A stretch of 64,000 bases of DNA from Nymphaea colorata (taxonomy: Eukaryota > Streptophyta > Magnoliopsida > Nymphaeales > Nymphaeaceae): positions 13,407,289-13,471,288 of the forward strand of contig NC_045146.1 in NCBI RefSeq assembly GCF_008831285.2, read 5' to 3'. Within the stretch, counting starts at the first letter, position 1; each line of letters starts with the position of its first letter. A program made the translations under genes and the position numbers. The notes beneath the pieces are model-generated. The model was not told where the DNA came from and ran no database searches. It saw only the letters and a program-made list of their open reading frames with translations. Positions 1 through 10,269 of this stretch are shown in pieces.

Positions 1-313
1 TTGCTTTGGTGCCCGTAGCTTCTGCTCTACACTTTTCTGTCATGTGGTAACAGTTACATGAATTACCAAGTTGATGATCGATCACATGCTTTCTAGAGTG
101 AAATATGGATATATAGTGAATTGTAACAAACATATTTACCTAAGATGACACTCAACACTTTAACATTTCTGAGGCCAAGTAAAGGAATTTTTTGCATGAT
201 GACATTCAATGGCCATTTGATCCTTGACAGTCTTTTGTTGATGTCAATATATTTGTAGATGTCACTGTATTATTTGACGATCATGCTGCAACATTCATTT
301 ACCTCCTTTTCAG

Positions 314-934
314 GACTCCCGATCTCTGTGCTATGCAGCAGGATGCATCGTCAGACCTTGAAGTCGTCAGTTCAATCTTGAATACTGTCACTGGGGTAAA
401 TTGAGTTCTTTTTTATATTTAACTTGAGCTTCATGCAACCTAACTGAAAAGTCAGCAAGCTTTGGTTATTGACGAGAGCTGTCAAGGTAGTTTAATTTTG
501 ACAGGGACTTCAAGTCCAAATTTTCAACTCACTTTGTGTTGTTGAATGAGTACATTTTTATTCTAATGGAAATTAAACAACTAAAATGTGCCTGACAGGT
601 TACTGATTCCTCATTAAGTGCTAGGAAGATTGTCACTGAGGTGTGTGATACAATTGTGAAGCGTGGAGGGCGGTTGGCTGGTGCAGGCATTGTAGGGGTC
701 CTGCAGAAAATGGAAGAAGATTCAGAAGGCCAAATATTTGGCCAAAGAACTGTTGTAGCCTTGGACGGAGGCTTGTACGAGCATTATCCCCAATATCAAA
801 AGTACATGAAGGAAGCTGTCTCTGAATTGCTTGGACCAGAGATGTCAAGACATGTGGTCATAAAACACTCAAAGGATGGATCTGGAATTGGTGCATCATT
901 GTTAGCAGCTGCAAACTCGAAGTATGTGCAGTAG
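314..934 (+). CDS. HXK: Hexokinase, 3' end only (last two exons)
   Basis: Hexokinase phosphorylates glucose and fructose with ATP at the entry to glycolysis; some plant members also act as glucose sensors. Only the C-terminal end is present. Exon A runs 314-395 (frame starts after one base) and encodes a TPDLCAMQQDASSDLEVV-like stretch typical of the penultimate hexokinase exon. Exon B runs 599-934, ends in TAG, and carries the conserved tail with DGGLYEHYPQYQKYM and the C-terminal GSGIGASLLAAA loop. The intron 396-598 has GTAAAT at the donor and GACAG at the acceptor, phase 0. Earlier exons, including the ATP- and sugar-binding motifs, lie before the window, so organelle anchoring or plastid targeting cannot be judged. 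The family call is firm; which hexokinase paralogue it is remains open. Confidence 0.93.
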
Positions 935-2089
935 TTACTTGTCTAAGGCAGGTTTTTCTTTTTTCTGTTTTTTCCCATTCAAAATTTTTTGACCATGCAA
1001 AACCCTGAGGAACTACTGGCCGAGATAAAGAGAGAAATGTTGTGCTCTCTACTGTCGTAATAATCTTGTACTATATAACATAATTCAAGATTGGAGATCT
1101 CATGTATTTGGGAGGTGATGGCAGACTACGACTCTGGAGCATCAGGGTTTCTTTGTCAGCTGTCACGTAAATTGTAATTGCTCTTGCACTTTGTAAACTT
1201 TTGGCATGTTCTGATGTGCCATCACTAATAAGGATTCCTAGTATTTTTTGGCATGGAGATCTCTGTCCCGAATCATTTTGCATGAAGGTGACTTCTCGCT
1301 CTTTTTCTTTTTAGTCAGTCGGTCTGTGCCTTTCTGCCCCTAAGGAGGCTCTAGGAAACAGTACAATCATACAAGTTTAGTTTAGCTGGTTTTCTTCCCG
1401 CCAAGTGATACCTCCATCATATGGATGGTGTCCATGTTCCCTGATGGTTGTGTAACTTAATCTTGTGAAAAGGTTTACTAAAATGTTATTTTGGGGATGG
1501 AGTTGCAACATAATGGAATGTATTGGCGACGCTAATGCTTCCAAAGAATGCAGTGTTTTGGGAACTAGAATGCAGCACATGCTGCATTATAACATTGGGT
1601 TTTAACAAGAATATTGGTAATTTCGGAATAGGCTTTTAGAAGCTACAATTTACAGATCTCCCAAGATGGAAAGGTAAAATCCATAAAATTTTGAGCTAAT
1701 GAATTCTAGGTTTGGAGTAGATCGTGGAACTCTTTAATCTACCAAGTACTTGCGGGAGATAACCCCCATGATTTAAAACTAATTCAAGTATTGGGCCTTG
1801 ACATCATAATAATGCACATATATGCATAAAAATGTAAATAAAATACATTTCACTTAAATTAGTTGTATGCATGAACAACATGATCTGGGTGGGCGAGAGG
1901 CTTATGACCCACAGCCTGCAAAGAGCCCGAAGCATCCCAGCCCCCCACCCCCCTAAAAGGCCTCACACATCATATTATCTTCACCAAACCTGTCAAAGTA
2001 AGTACTCTTTTCAAATGTCGGAATAAAATCCAGCACGTAAGGAAATCAAAGGAAAGGTGACCACGCCATTCCCGCGTGTTGATGCGCCG
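935..2089. other. Spacer between hexokinase and the PPR gene
   Basis: The first few hundred bases are presumably hexokinase 3'UTR. The short open frames at 1071-1283 and 1377-1580 on the minus strand show no recognisable protein features. The last ~100 bases before 2090 would hold the PPR leader. I see no gene or repeat here. Confidence 0.6.
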
Positions 2090-4705
2090 ATGATCTTACG
2101 CCTCCACGCTGCGGGCATCCGTCGCGCCTCTTTCTTTTCGCGATGGTTGTCGGTATCATCTCCTCCTTCTCCTGAAAATGAGTTCCCCTGGACAAGCGGT
2201 GCTTTATGCGAGGACAGGAGGCTGAGAGAAGCCGTCGAGTGCCTCCATTTGGTGGAGGTGGTTTGCGTCCGGAAGCGCTTCCATGTCTACGATCGCCTCC
2301 TGGAAGCGTGCGTGGAGCTCAGGGCCCCTTCAGAGGGCAAGTTGGTGCACAACCACATGAGGAAATCAGGATTCGTTCCTTCCCTTTTCTTGAACAATCG
2401 CCTACTCGACTTGTATGTGAAATCTGGGTGCCTGGACGATGCGTGGCAGTTGTTCGAAGAAATGCCTCAACGTGATTGCTGTAGTTGGAACACCATGATT
2501 TCCGGCCATGTGAATCACGGCAGCTTAGTAGTCGCTTGCAGAATGTTTGAAGAGATGCCTGAACCAAATCCTGTTTCGTGGGCAGTTGTTATCGGCGGGT
2601 GCGTCCGAAACAGCCTTTTCTCTAAGGCGTTCCTTCTCTTTCGGCAGATGGGTCTATCTGATTCCCGTCCAGATTCTGTTGTCTACACTGAGGTTCTACG
2701 TGGGGCAGCTGCTGGTGAGATTCTGGAATATGGGATTCAGGTGCACTCCATGGTTATCAAGGTGGGGGTCTATATGAAGGAATTGGTAAGGAATACAGCG
2801 CTTGATATGTATGCTAAATGTGGTGATATGGTCTCCGCTAGGCGATTGTTTGATGAAATGCCTGAACCCGACGATGTGTCGTTTAATTCTTTGATTGCAG
2901 GATATGCAAGAGATGGTGAGGGGAGGATTGCCATGTTGCTCTATCGACGGTTCGTTGGAACTGGGTTGAGGATCTCGCAGTTCTCTTTTGCGTCCGTGTT
3001 GAGTGGTTGTGCCGGTGATTCTTTATTGCGGGAAGGCGAGCAGGTCCATGCTCATGTCGTTAAGACTGGCTTTGCATCAAATGTTTTCACAGGAAATGCA
3101 ATTTTAGATATGTACATGAAGTGCAGGTGCCTTGATAATGCCAGTAAACTTTTCTCCTTGATGTCACTGCGTGATGGCATCTCATGGAATGGCATGATTA
3201 GTGGCTACAGCAGAGAAGGCTACTCTGAAGAAGCTTTTAACTCCTTCAAAGAGATGTTGAAAAATGGTGTTTCTCCTTCTCAATTTACATTCTCTAGCGT
3301 ACTAAGCTCTTGTGCTAGTACTTCCTTTGCCAACTTTGGCCTTCAAGTTCATTGCCACACAATCAAAGCTGGTTTTGATTCCCAAGAATTTGTTAGTAAT
3401 GCCCTCGTAGATATGTATGCAAAATGTGGCTTACTGGGTTCCGCAAGATTTATATTTGAGAACAGTGGGAAGTGTAACACCGTATCATGGACAGTTCTGA
3501 TTGCTGGTTATGCCCAGAATGGCTGTAATGAAGAAGCCTTGCAATTCTACATTCAGATGCAAAGATGGGGCTTTAGTCCAGATCATGCTACAGCTGCAGC
3601 TGTTTTAAAAGCATGTGCATGCTTGACTGCGCTGAATTGTGGTAAACAGGTCCATGCCCATACGACAAAAGCTGGCCTTGGCTCAAATGTGTTTACCGGG
3701 AGTGCGATAGTGGGCATGTATGCAAAATGTGGGAACATGGATAGTGCAATGAAATTTTTCACGGAAATGCCGTCCTGGAACTCTGTTACGTGGAATGGAA
3801 TAATTGCTGGTTATGCGCAGAATGGTGAAGGCAGAAAAGCTCTTGATTTCTTCCTTAGGATGGTAGAGAATGGCACCAAGCCTGACAATGTGACTTTCGT
3901 TAGTGTTTTACATGCTTGCAGTCATGCTGGTATTATAGATGAAGGCTTTAGAATTTTTGACTCAATGTCCAAAATTCATGGCATCAGTCCAAGAGCTGAC
4001 CACTATGCCTGCATGGTTGACCTTCTTGGACGTTGTGGGCACCTAGAAGAGGCTGAAAGGTTCATAGATGAGATGCCATTTGCAGCAGACTCAGTTGTTT
4101 GGCTGGCATTACTCGGTTCCTGTCGGATTCACAAGAACGTCAGAATAGCTGAACGTGCTGCTAATAAAGTGTTCGAGCTAGAGACTGGCAATGCAGCTCC
4201 TTATGTTCTGTTATGCAACATTTATTCATCAGCTGGCCTGTGGGATGAAGTTCCAAGGGTGCGGAAGCTAATGAAGGAAAGAGGAGTGAAGAAATTAACT
4301 GGTTATAGCTGGATTGAAGCACATTCTTCCGTTCATGTTTTTGTTTCTAATGACAGGATGCATCCGCAGCTGAAGAAAATCCATGCTAAGATTGATGAGC
4401 TGATGGTTGAATTGAAAAAAGTGGGGTACGTCCCTGATAAGAATTATATCTTACAAGTTCTAGAGGATGATGAAAAGGAGACATCTTTAGCCTATCACAG
4501 TGAGAAGTTGGCAGTCGCTTTTGGACTTATCAACGTAGTTCCTCCTGAACCGATTCGGGTGATGAAAAACCTTCGTGTATGTGGTGATTGTCATAATGCA
4601 ATTAAATTAATATCTAAGATCTCTGAGAGGGTGGTAATTCTTAGGGACTCAAACAGGTTCCACCATTTCGCCAATGGAATATGTTCTTGTGGAGATTACT
4701 GGTGA
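2090..4705 (+). CDS. Intronless PPR protein, PLS class with E and DYW domains
   Basis: Pentatricopeptide-repeat protein of 871 residues, probably an organelle RNA-editing factor. The open frame extends upstream to a GTG at 2057, but the first in-frame ATG is at 2090 and gives an Arg/Ser-rich, acid-poor N-terminus (MILRLHAAGIRRASFFSR) typical of a mitochondrial or plastid presequence. The body is a run of PLS-type repeats, seen as repeated ALVDMYAKCG- and SWNGMISGY-like helices, followed by E motifs with the GYSWIE PG-box. The C-terminal DYW deaminase domain keeps the zinc and catalytic signature: HSE at 803-805, CxxC at C831 and C834, the HHF motif, and a terminal CSCGDYW ending at residue 871. 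In this family PLS repeats pick the RNA site and the DYW domain deaminates C to U. The target transcript cannot be read from the sequence. No intron, as is usual for these genes. Confidence 0.93.
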   Translation: MILRLHAAGIRRASFFSRWLSVSSPPSPENEFPWTSGALCEDRRLREAVECLHLVEVVCVRKRFHVYDRLLEACVELRAPSEGKLVHNHMRKSGFVPSLFLNNRLLDLYVKSGCLDDAWQLFEEMPQRDCCSWNTMISGHVNHGSLVVACRMFEEMPEPNPVSWAVVIGGCVRNSLFSKAFLLFRQMGLSDSRPDSVVYTEVLRGAAAGEILEYGIQVHSMVIKVGVYMKELVRNTALDMYAKCGDMVSARRLFDEMPEPDDVSFNSLIAGYARDGEGRIAMLLYRRFVGTGLRISQFSFASVLSGCAGDSLLREGEQVHAHVVKTGFASNVFTGNAILDMYMKCRCLDNASKLFSLMSLRDGISWNGMISGYSREGYSEEAFNSFKEMLKNGVSPSQFTFSSVLSSCASTSFANFGLQVHCHTIKAGFDSQEFVSNALVDMYAKCGLLGSARFIFENSGKCNTVSWTVLIAGYAQNGCNEEALQFYIQMQRWGFSPDHATAAAVLKACACLTALNCGKQVHAHTTKAGLGSNVFTGSAIVGMYAKCGNMDSAMKFFTEMPSWNSVTWNGIIAGYAQNGEGRKALDFFLRMVENGTKPDNVTFVSVLHACSHAGIIDEGFRIFDSMSKIHGISPRADHYACMVDLLGRCGHLEEAERFIDEMPFAADSVVWLALLGSCRIHKNVRIAERAANKVFELETGNAAPYVLLCNIYSSAGLWDEVPRVRKLMKERGVKKLTGYSWIEAHSSVHVFVSNDRMHPQLKKIHAKIDELMVELKKVGYVPDKNYILQVLEDDEKETSLAYHSEKLAVAFGLINVVPPEPIRVMKNLRVCGDCHNAIKLISKISERVVILRDSNRFHHFANGICSCGDYW

Positions 4706-5914
4706 AGATAGGCATGCTTTCCCCTCTATTAAAGCCTGAAAGGCTATTACTTAATCTATGGATGTTGGAATGGCATAACCCTTAAAGAAGAGTTTGGGTT
4801 CCTAAGGTCGTTTCTCTTTAGAAGGGCGTCCCCTATTTCCATCTTTGAGTGCGTAAGCCTGTCCAAGTGAGTGTCCTCGGGCAGATGTTGAAGGCCATGT
4901 GAGTCTATGACAAGGCGCCCCGTACGTGATGGCACACTTTCTTTCACTGGCTGCTTGACTTAAGTCTATGTTTTAGCTTGTAGTTCTCCTCTATCCTTTT
5001 TCCGACTTCAATAAGATTCAATATGGGCAGATCTCTAGCGAACATCGAGATAGAACGGCGTTGACAGTTGGGATGGGGACTTGACTTCATGGGATTCGGG
5101 AAGCTTGAGGATGAGGCAGTTGAGTTTCTTTAACTAGACCTTTCTTGGCAGGAGGGTATGTTCTCTTTGTGGAGGAAGACGCCCTATGCTCTGCTTATTA
5201 GAAGTGATTTCAAGCTTGAGGGCCAGGGTAGATATTTGATGGGTTGACTAGAGGCTGTTGAATTCCACAATAGTTTGCCGAACTTGGTCAGTCCAACTGA
5301 ATGATTTCAGAAACAATAACTGAAGAAGGAGCTAGGTGTGTTAGGCTTAGGCTGAACTAATACATTTCAATGTATTTGACTCGAAATGAATAAGAACGGA
5401 ACACCACGACTCATGTGGCAACTGACAACCCACATTAGCATGCTAGAGTATGATGCTGGGTGCAGTCAATAACGAAGTAATGAATGGCGTGAATCAAATT
5501 TTTGGGAGAGAGATGCAACAAAACAAGGCTAGACTGCATGTCAACCACACGCAAATTACAAGAGAACCGAACCTATCAGGTTCCTCAATTGCAGCATGTG
5601 CAATGTGAGGAGAACACATGCCAACAAGTGCTGTTGTAAGATATGGACAACGGGAGACACGAAAGCTAAATTTGCTTGCTTCCTACAAGACAAAGCAGAA
5701 GACAACGGCTAAAAGCCGTCACTGATTTTGGTGGAAAGAGAATGGCAGAATAAAAATGTTTGTATGTCCTTTTGACTGCCTAAGTTGATTGGATCGTCTT
5801 GTTGGAAGAATACCAATTTTTATTTACAACTTTTCTCTCGAAGGCCAATTCGAAGGGTTAATTTCATTCTCTTGATCTCAGATTTGCATTACTCGCAAAT
5901 CTGGAGAGATTGCA

Positions 5915-6032
5915 GATTTGAATTACTCGCAGACAAGGCTTGAGTAGAGAAGGCAGTCATGAGATGCCTTTGCGGATTTGAATTACTGGCAGACAAGGCT
6001 TTAGTAGAGAAGTCTGTCATGAGATACCTTTG
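5915..6032. repeat. Tandem duplication, two 60-base units
   Basis: Two adjacent copies beginning GATTTGAATTACT at 5915 and 5975, differing at a few bases. A partial third copy lies just upstream at 5881 (GATTTGCATTACTCGCAAAT). Non-coding. Confidence 0.85.
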
Positions 6033-7783
6033 AATCGGTGGAATGGATATCTGAGGTGTAATCTTGAGACTTCCAAATTCAAACTGCACCTACAAGTAAA
6101 ATACTGAACTAAATGTCTTGAGTCCCAACTTATTCAATTTCAAAATAACACTGGAAAGTCAGAACCGCATATCTATCATGCATATCCGATAAATTGGAAT
6201 ATGAATTGTGCCGATATTTGAGATCATAACCAAAAGGTTTTGTGGCATAAACGTTCGAGTGCTTTCCTGCCATGTTTGCTCTACAAAAGTAAGTACATTT
6301 TTCACAACCGTGTTGGAGATGTCTTTCAGCCAACTTGCATTAGTGGGATGTTGCCAAATATATTTCCGTATCATCATACATGTGGTGGACCTCCTCCTCC
6401 CACCAAAATCTAATCAAATAGATGTGCGTTGATTCCATTTGGAATCTATATTTCTATCAAGTCGGGCTTGATGAAAATATTTGGGGTTTAATTACTCATC
6501 ATAATTCATATTCGAATTTGATCAGTAGCTTCATAATCAAATTCAAATACAATTTTGAGATCCAACTCTGATTTAATAAAAGTCTAATGCGAGTACGTAT
6601 AATCCTCAGATCCTATGCTTTCTTCGATTGAGATTTACGTTTTAAAAGAAATTTGAACCATCACATTCAGTATGAGTCCCACATTCTGGAACAAGGAGGA
6701 GACAGGGAGAAAGCAGGTGCTCTTGATTCTATCATTGCTCCATTTCTTGGCTGTGAGGACATGAACTTACTTGTGGTCCCAATGACTAGAAGTGGCTTAT
6801 GGAAGGTCCTCACTCCCACCTTCCCAATTTTGTGAATATCTTTAACTTTGCTCATAGAAGTGGCTGTTGATGTTGTTGCTACACTCCAAAAATTTGTAAA
6901 TGGGGGTTGTTCTCTCGTGTTTGTATAGCAATTTTTGTTTCGTTATAATAAAGCGGTCGGCGGCCTATCCTTCAGCAGGGTTGGATTCGGAAAACCTTTC
7001 CCGGCTGCATGCCCGCCATTTTTGCCAAAAAAACTGCAACAGATCATGTGGGCGAACAGTGGAAACTAGAGATCAGAACCCAAATAATCTGGTGCCACCA
7101 CACGAGTCGCGGATTACGAACTTTCTAGGGGAGCAGAAGAAAAATCCATGGTTAGAGTGAATGTTGAAGCGTCACCCATCTCCAGGGTCTAGGTAGGTCT
7201 GCTTTTTGTGGTTCTGGATGACGTGTTATTATGTTTCAACTTGCATATCAATGACGTCTGAGTATTTTATAGCACACAGGGCAACACACAAACTGACTTG
7301 AGCTCCATAGAACAGGCTAGAGCTTGGACTCGACGATACAGCATCGCGTTCAAGCTCCACAAAAACTTCGAAAAAGATTAATGATGATAAATGTGACATT
7401 TAGCGATTATATCTGATTAATCAAGTTCCACTTCCTTCATGTTTGAAAGATTCCTACACAAACTCCTAAGATAACACTGGGCTCTCGTCACTTTAAACCA
7501 ATGCAGATCATCCGTATTGTAAACTCCTAACTTCTAAGGGATCGAAATTAAACTGGGGACATTAAAAACTGAGAAATTAAACCATAGTTGAACCACTTGT
7601 GACCTTTTCCCTGACTCTGATCATGTTTCGTCGATCCCTACAAACTTACACAATGGATTCATTTTGGGTCTTCTAATTTTGTATATTTTAATGCATAATT
7701 TTGTTCAATGAGATTCAGATAGCAGTCCACAGCAATTTCTGGGATGGCGCCGTATACGTCTCTAAACATTGTCAAGAAAATTT

Positions 7784-8130
7784 TTAGGTGTTAATAGACT
7801 AAATTGAGTGGTTGAGATCATGCATTTCATGTGTGATCAGCACTAATCAGCAGTTGCAATAAGGTGCACCATAAGATTAAAAGATGTCTTCTGCCGTTTT
7901 AGAATTTTGCTACCTTTATTTTAGGAAGAAGGGAGCGAGGGCTTTCTAATCAAGAAAGCTTTTAGGTGTTAATAAACTAAGTTGAGTGTGCTGAGATCAT
8001 GCATTTCATGTGTGACCACCAATATCAGCCGTTGCAATAAGGTGCATCATAAGATTGAAAGATGTTGTCCGCCATTTTGGAAGTTTGCAACCTTCATTTT
8101 AGGAAGAAGGGAGCGTGAGCTTTCTAATGG
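7784..8130. repeat. Tandem duplication, two ~178-base units
   Basis: Unit 1 starts near 7784 and unit 2 near 7962. Both begin TTTAGGTGTTAATA and both contain GAGATCATGCATTTCATG, GTTGCAATAAGGTGCA and GGAAGAAGGGAGCG in the same order. Divergence is clear but modest, with point changes and small indels, so the duplication is not very recent. No open frame spans it. Confidence 0.85.
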
Positions 8131-8507
8131 ACATATATAAACGCTGACACCCACATTGATCAAGTTTGTTAATGAAATTGTAGAGTATTTTTTTGTAGCA
8201 TGAATTTTCTTTTCTAAATCCTATCCATATGAATGCGATGCGGTATATGGTTCAAACTAAACCTGCAAATTCTATTTTAGAATGATTTTGTAACATGAAA
8301 GCTTCAAAACACATGACTTTAATTTTGTACACATCTAGATAAGTACTTCATCCTAATCTTTTGAAAGATTAATGGTTTTTGGTGTCTTCTTCATCGGCTT
8401 CTTGATCTTCATTTTTAGCCCTTACAAACCCGATTTTTGAACCTTTTTCGTGCTCATCTCATGCCGGGAAACTGTAGAAGGAATAGTTGGTAAGCATTCT
8501 TTTCATC

Positions 8508-9044
8508 TTTCGTGTTTGGTCTTCTCACGTTCTTTCGTTTCCCATGATGCTGTTAGTGGACTGGGTTTTTGGAAACCGAATTGGAAATATATTTCTGGAA
8601 ATATATTTCTAGAAAAAATGGAACGAAAAAAATTTTCTTATTTTTAAATTTGATATGTGTGATGGCTGAGAAATAAATTTTCAGAAATTGATTTCTTAGT
8701 TTGATGAAAAAGAAATATATTTCCAAGTTGAAGGAAAGAAGGGAATGAGAGAGAAGAAGGGAGGCGAAGGAAGAAGAGAAGGAGGGAGGAAGGAGGAATA
8801 TATTTCCAAGAATATTTCTTCCTCCCTCCTTCCTCCGGATCCCTTCTTCCTCCCAACGGTAAAAAGAAAAAAATTGGAAAAATTGTTTCATCTCTCTAGC
8901 TGGAAAAATTTTGCCAGAAATATATTTTCAAGTCCACCATTAACAGTAAAAAAAAAATTCCATGTTTGACAAACAAGAAAAATTTAAAAAAAATTGAAAA
9001 ATGTTTCGCATGCTACAAGAAATTTCTTGCCCAGCAAACACTAC
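8508..9044. mobile_element. Nested foldback / MITE-like inverted-repeat element
   Basis: A series of inverted pairs nested round a centre near 8811. The outermost candidate is CGTGTTTGG (8510s) against CAAACACTACC (9030s). Inside it, TGTTAGTGGAC (8551) pairs with GTCCACCATTAACA (8932). The clearest pair is an 18-base repeat at 8581-8598 (TTGGAAATATATTTCTGG) matching the reverse complement of 8914-8931 at 17 of 18 positions. At the centre, a purine-rich arm (8776-8802) faces a pyrimidine-rich arm (8818-8838). There is no transposase frame, so if mobile it is non-autonomous. Outer ends and target-site duplication are not settled. Confidence 0.5.
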
Positions 9045-9960
9045 CTTGAAAGTTTACACGACATGCATTGAAATGGAAAAAAGAAACAACTAACCAAACT
9101 TCTTAAGAAATAGTAGGTATGGTGTAAGAAGATCCGCATATATATCCTTTACCGACATTAGAGATATAATATTTGGCTATTTAACTTGATGGGGGATCTT
9201 CAAAATTATACTTTTTAAGACCAATTTTTTTCCCCTTAGAGGTTGGTATTGCGAGAAACTAGAAGAACAGCCAAAACGGTCCAAGTTACAATTTCCAAAA
9301 CTTGCCATTGCAATAAAATTAGGCGCATTTTTTGTCAACCTAACATCCATTAATTCCCCTCTTACTACCTACTCATTGCTTGTGATGGCAACATATATAT
9401 ATAAGCTTAAAAATTATATATATATATATATAACTTATGTTTATGTCCTTTTATTTACTGTACATATATACGAGTCAATTTATAGGGTTGCCAAAACTAT
9501 TAAACTGATGTAGGAGTCAATTTATGGCCAAATCAATCCAAGTCTTCAACTTGCTGTAGGTAATAAGTTGCGGGGGTCCCTCGTTCAGACACACAAGCGA
9601 GAGTACTAAAGGGACGGTCGATCGGTGCCTTTTCTTTTATTAGAGAATTAAAGCCCTGCTCTGGCCTGTACTTGGTAAAAATACAGACGTCCGGTCACTG
9701 ACGTCGCGACACGAGGGGTCTGTCAACGAGCTTCTGCGTTAACAACGAGAGTCCTTTGTGGAGGTTGTTTGATTGCCGAAACGGAACCATATGTTCTTCT
9801 CGCGGTCGCGGTGGCAGGTGTAGCCAGAAACAGAGGGAGGCCTTGATTTCTAGACGCATCAGGGTGTCGCGAGCAGAAGGGGCGGAAGTAGGTGGGAAGG
9901 GAAGGGCGGGTAGGAGACCACGCATGCGCATGCTCGCTCTCTCTCTCGCTAACTACCTTG

Positions 9961-10129
9961 CACGTGCCGCCCCCACCTCCCCTCCTCTTCCCTCCCAACG
10001 ACCACGAGCCCAAAGGAAGGTGGATCCAACCGCCACGATTGCTCCACGTCGGCTTCCCGTCTGCATCTCGTCCAACCAATCGTGGTTATGGCGATCACGG
10101 CCACCTCCAGCTGGCCTGCCCTCTATATC
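9961..10129 (+). promoter_or_regulatory. PAL core promoter: G-box and TATA box
   Basis: A perfect G-box (CACGTG) lies at 9961-9966 and a CTATATCA TATA-like box at 10122-10129, about 140 bases before the ATG. That would leave a 5' leader of roughly 110 bases. A CCAACCAAT stretch at about 10072-10080 combines a CCAAT box with a core like the AC/MYB elements known from phenylpropanoid promoters. Two further CACGTG-like cores follow at about 10219 and 10245, inside the predicted leader. Confidence 0.5.
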
Positions 10130-10269
10130 ATCTCTTCTCCCTCCCCACCTCTCCCTACAGCTGCAGCCACACTTCTCCCTCTCCGTCCCTTCCTTCTCCT
10201 GCTGCCGCTCGTCGCCCTCGCACGTGTCGGATTCCGGCGTCTTGCACGTGCGAACCCCTCTCCGCCACC

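Larger units (their letters stand above)
4706..9960. other. Long gene-free spacer between the PPR gene and PAL
   Basis: About 5 kb with no supported gene. The open frames are short and overlap on both strands without family features. It holds two tandem duplications (5915-6032, 7784-8130), a nested foldback element (8508-9044) and a (TA)n tract at about 9415-9432. GC content rises near 9.7 kb towards the PAL promoter. Confidence 0.6.

Noticed and set aside
2057-2089. GTG-led extension of the PPR frame
   Set aside because: Nuclear plant genes start at ATG, and the ATG at 2090 gives a good organelle presequence.
9892-10269. N-terminal extension of the PAL frame
   Set aside because: It starts at a GTG, lies partly upstream of the TATA-like box, and reads as low-complexity Pro/Ser. 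PAL proteins start near the ATG at 10270.
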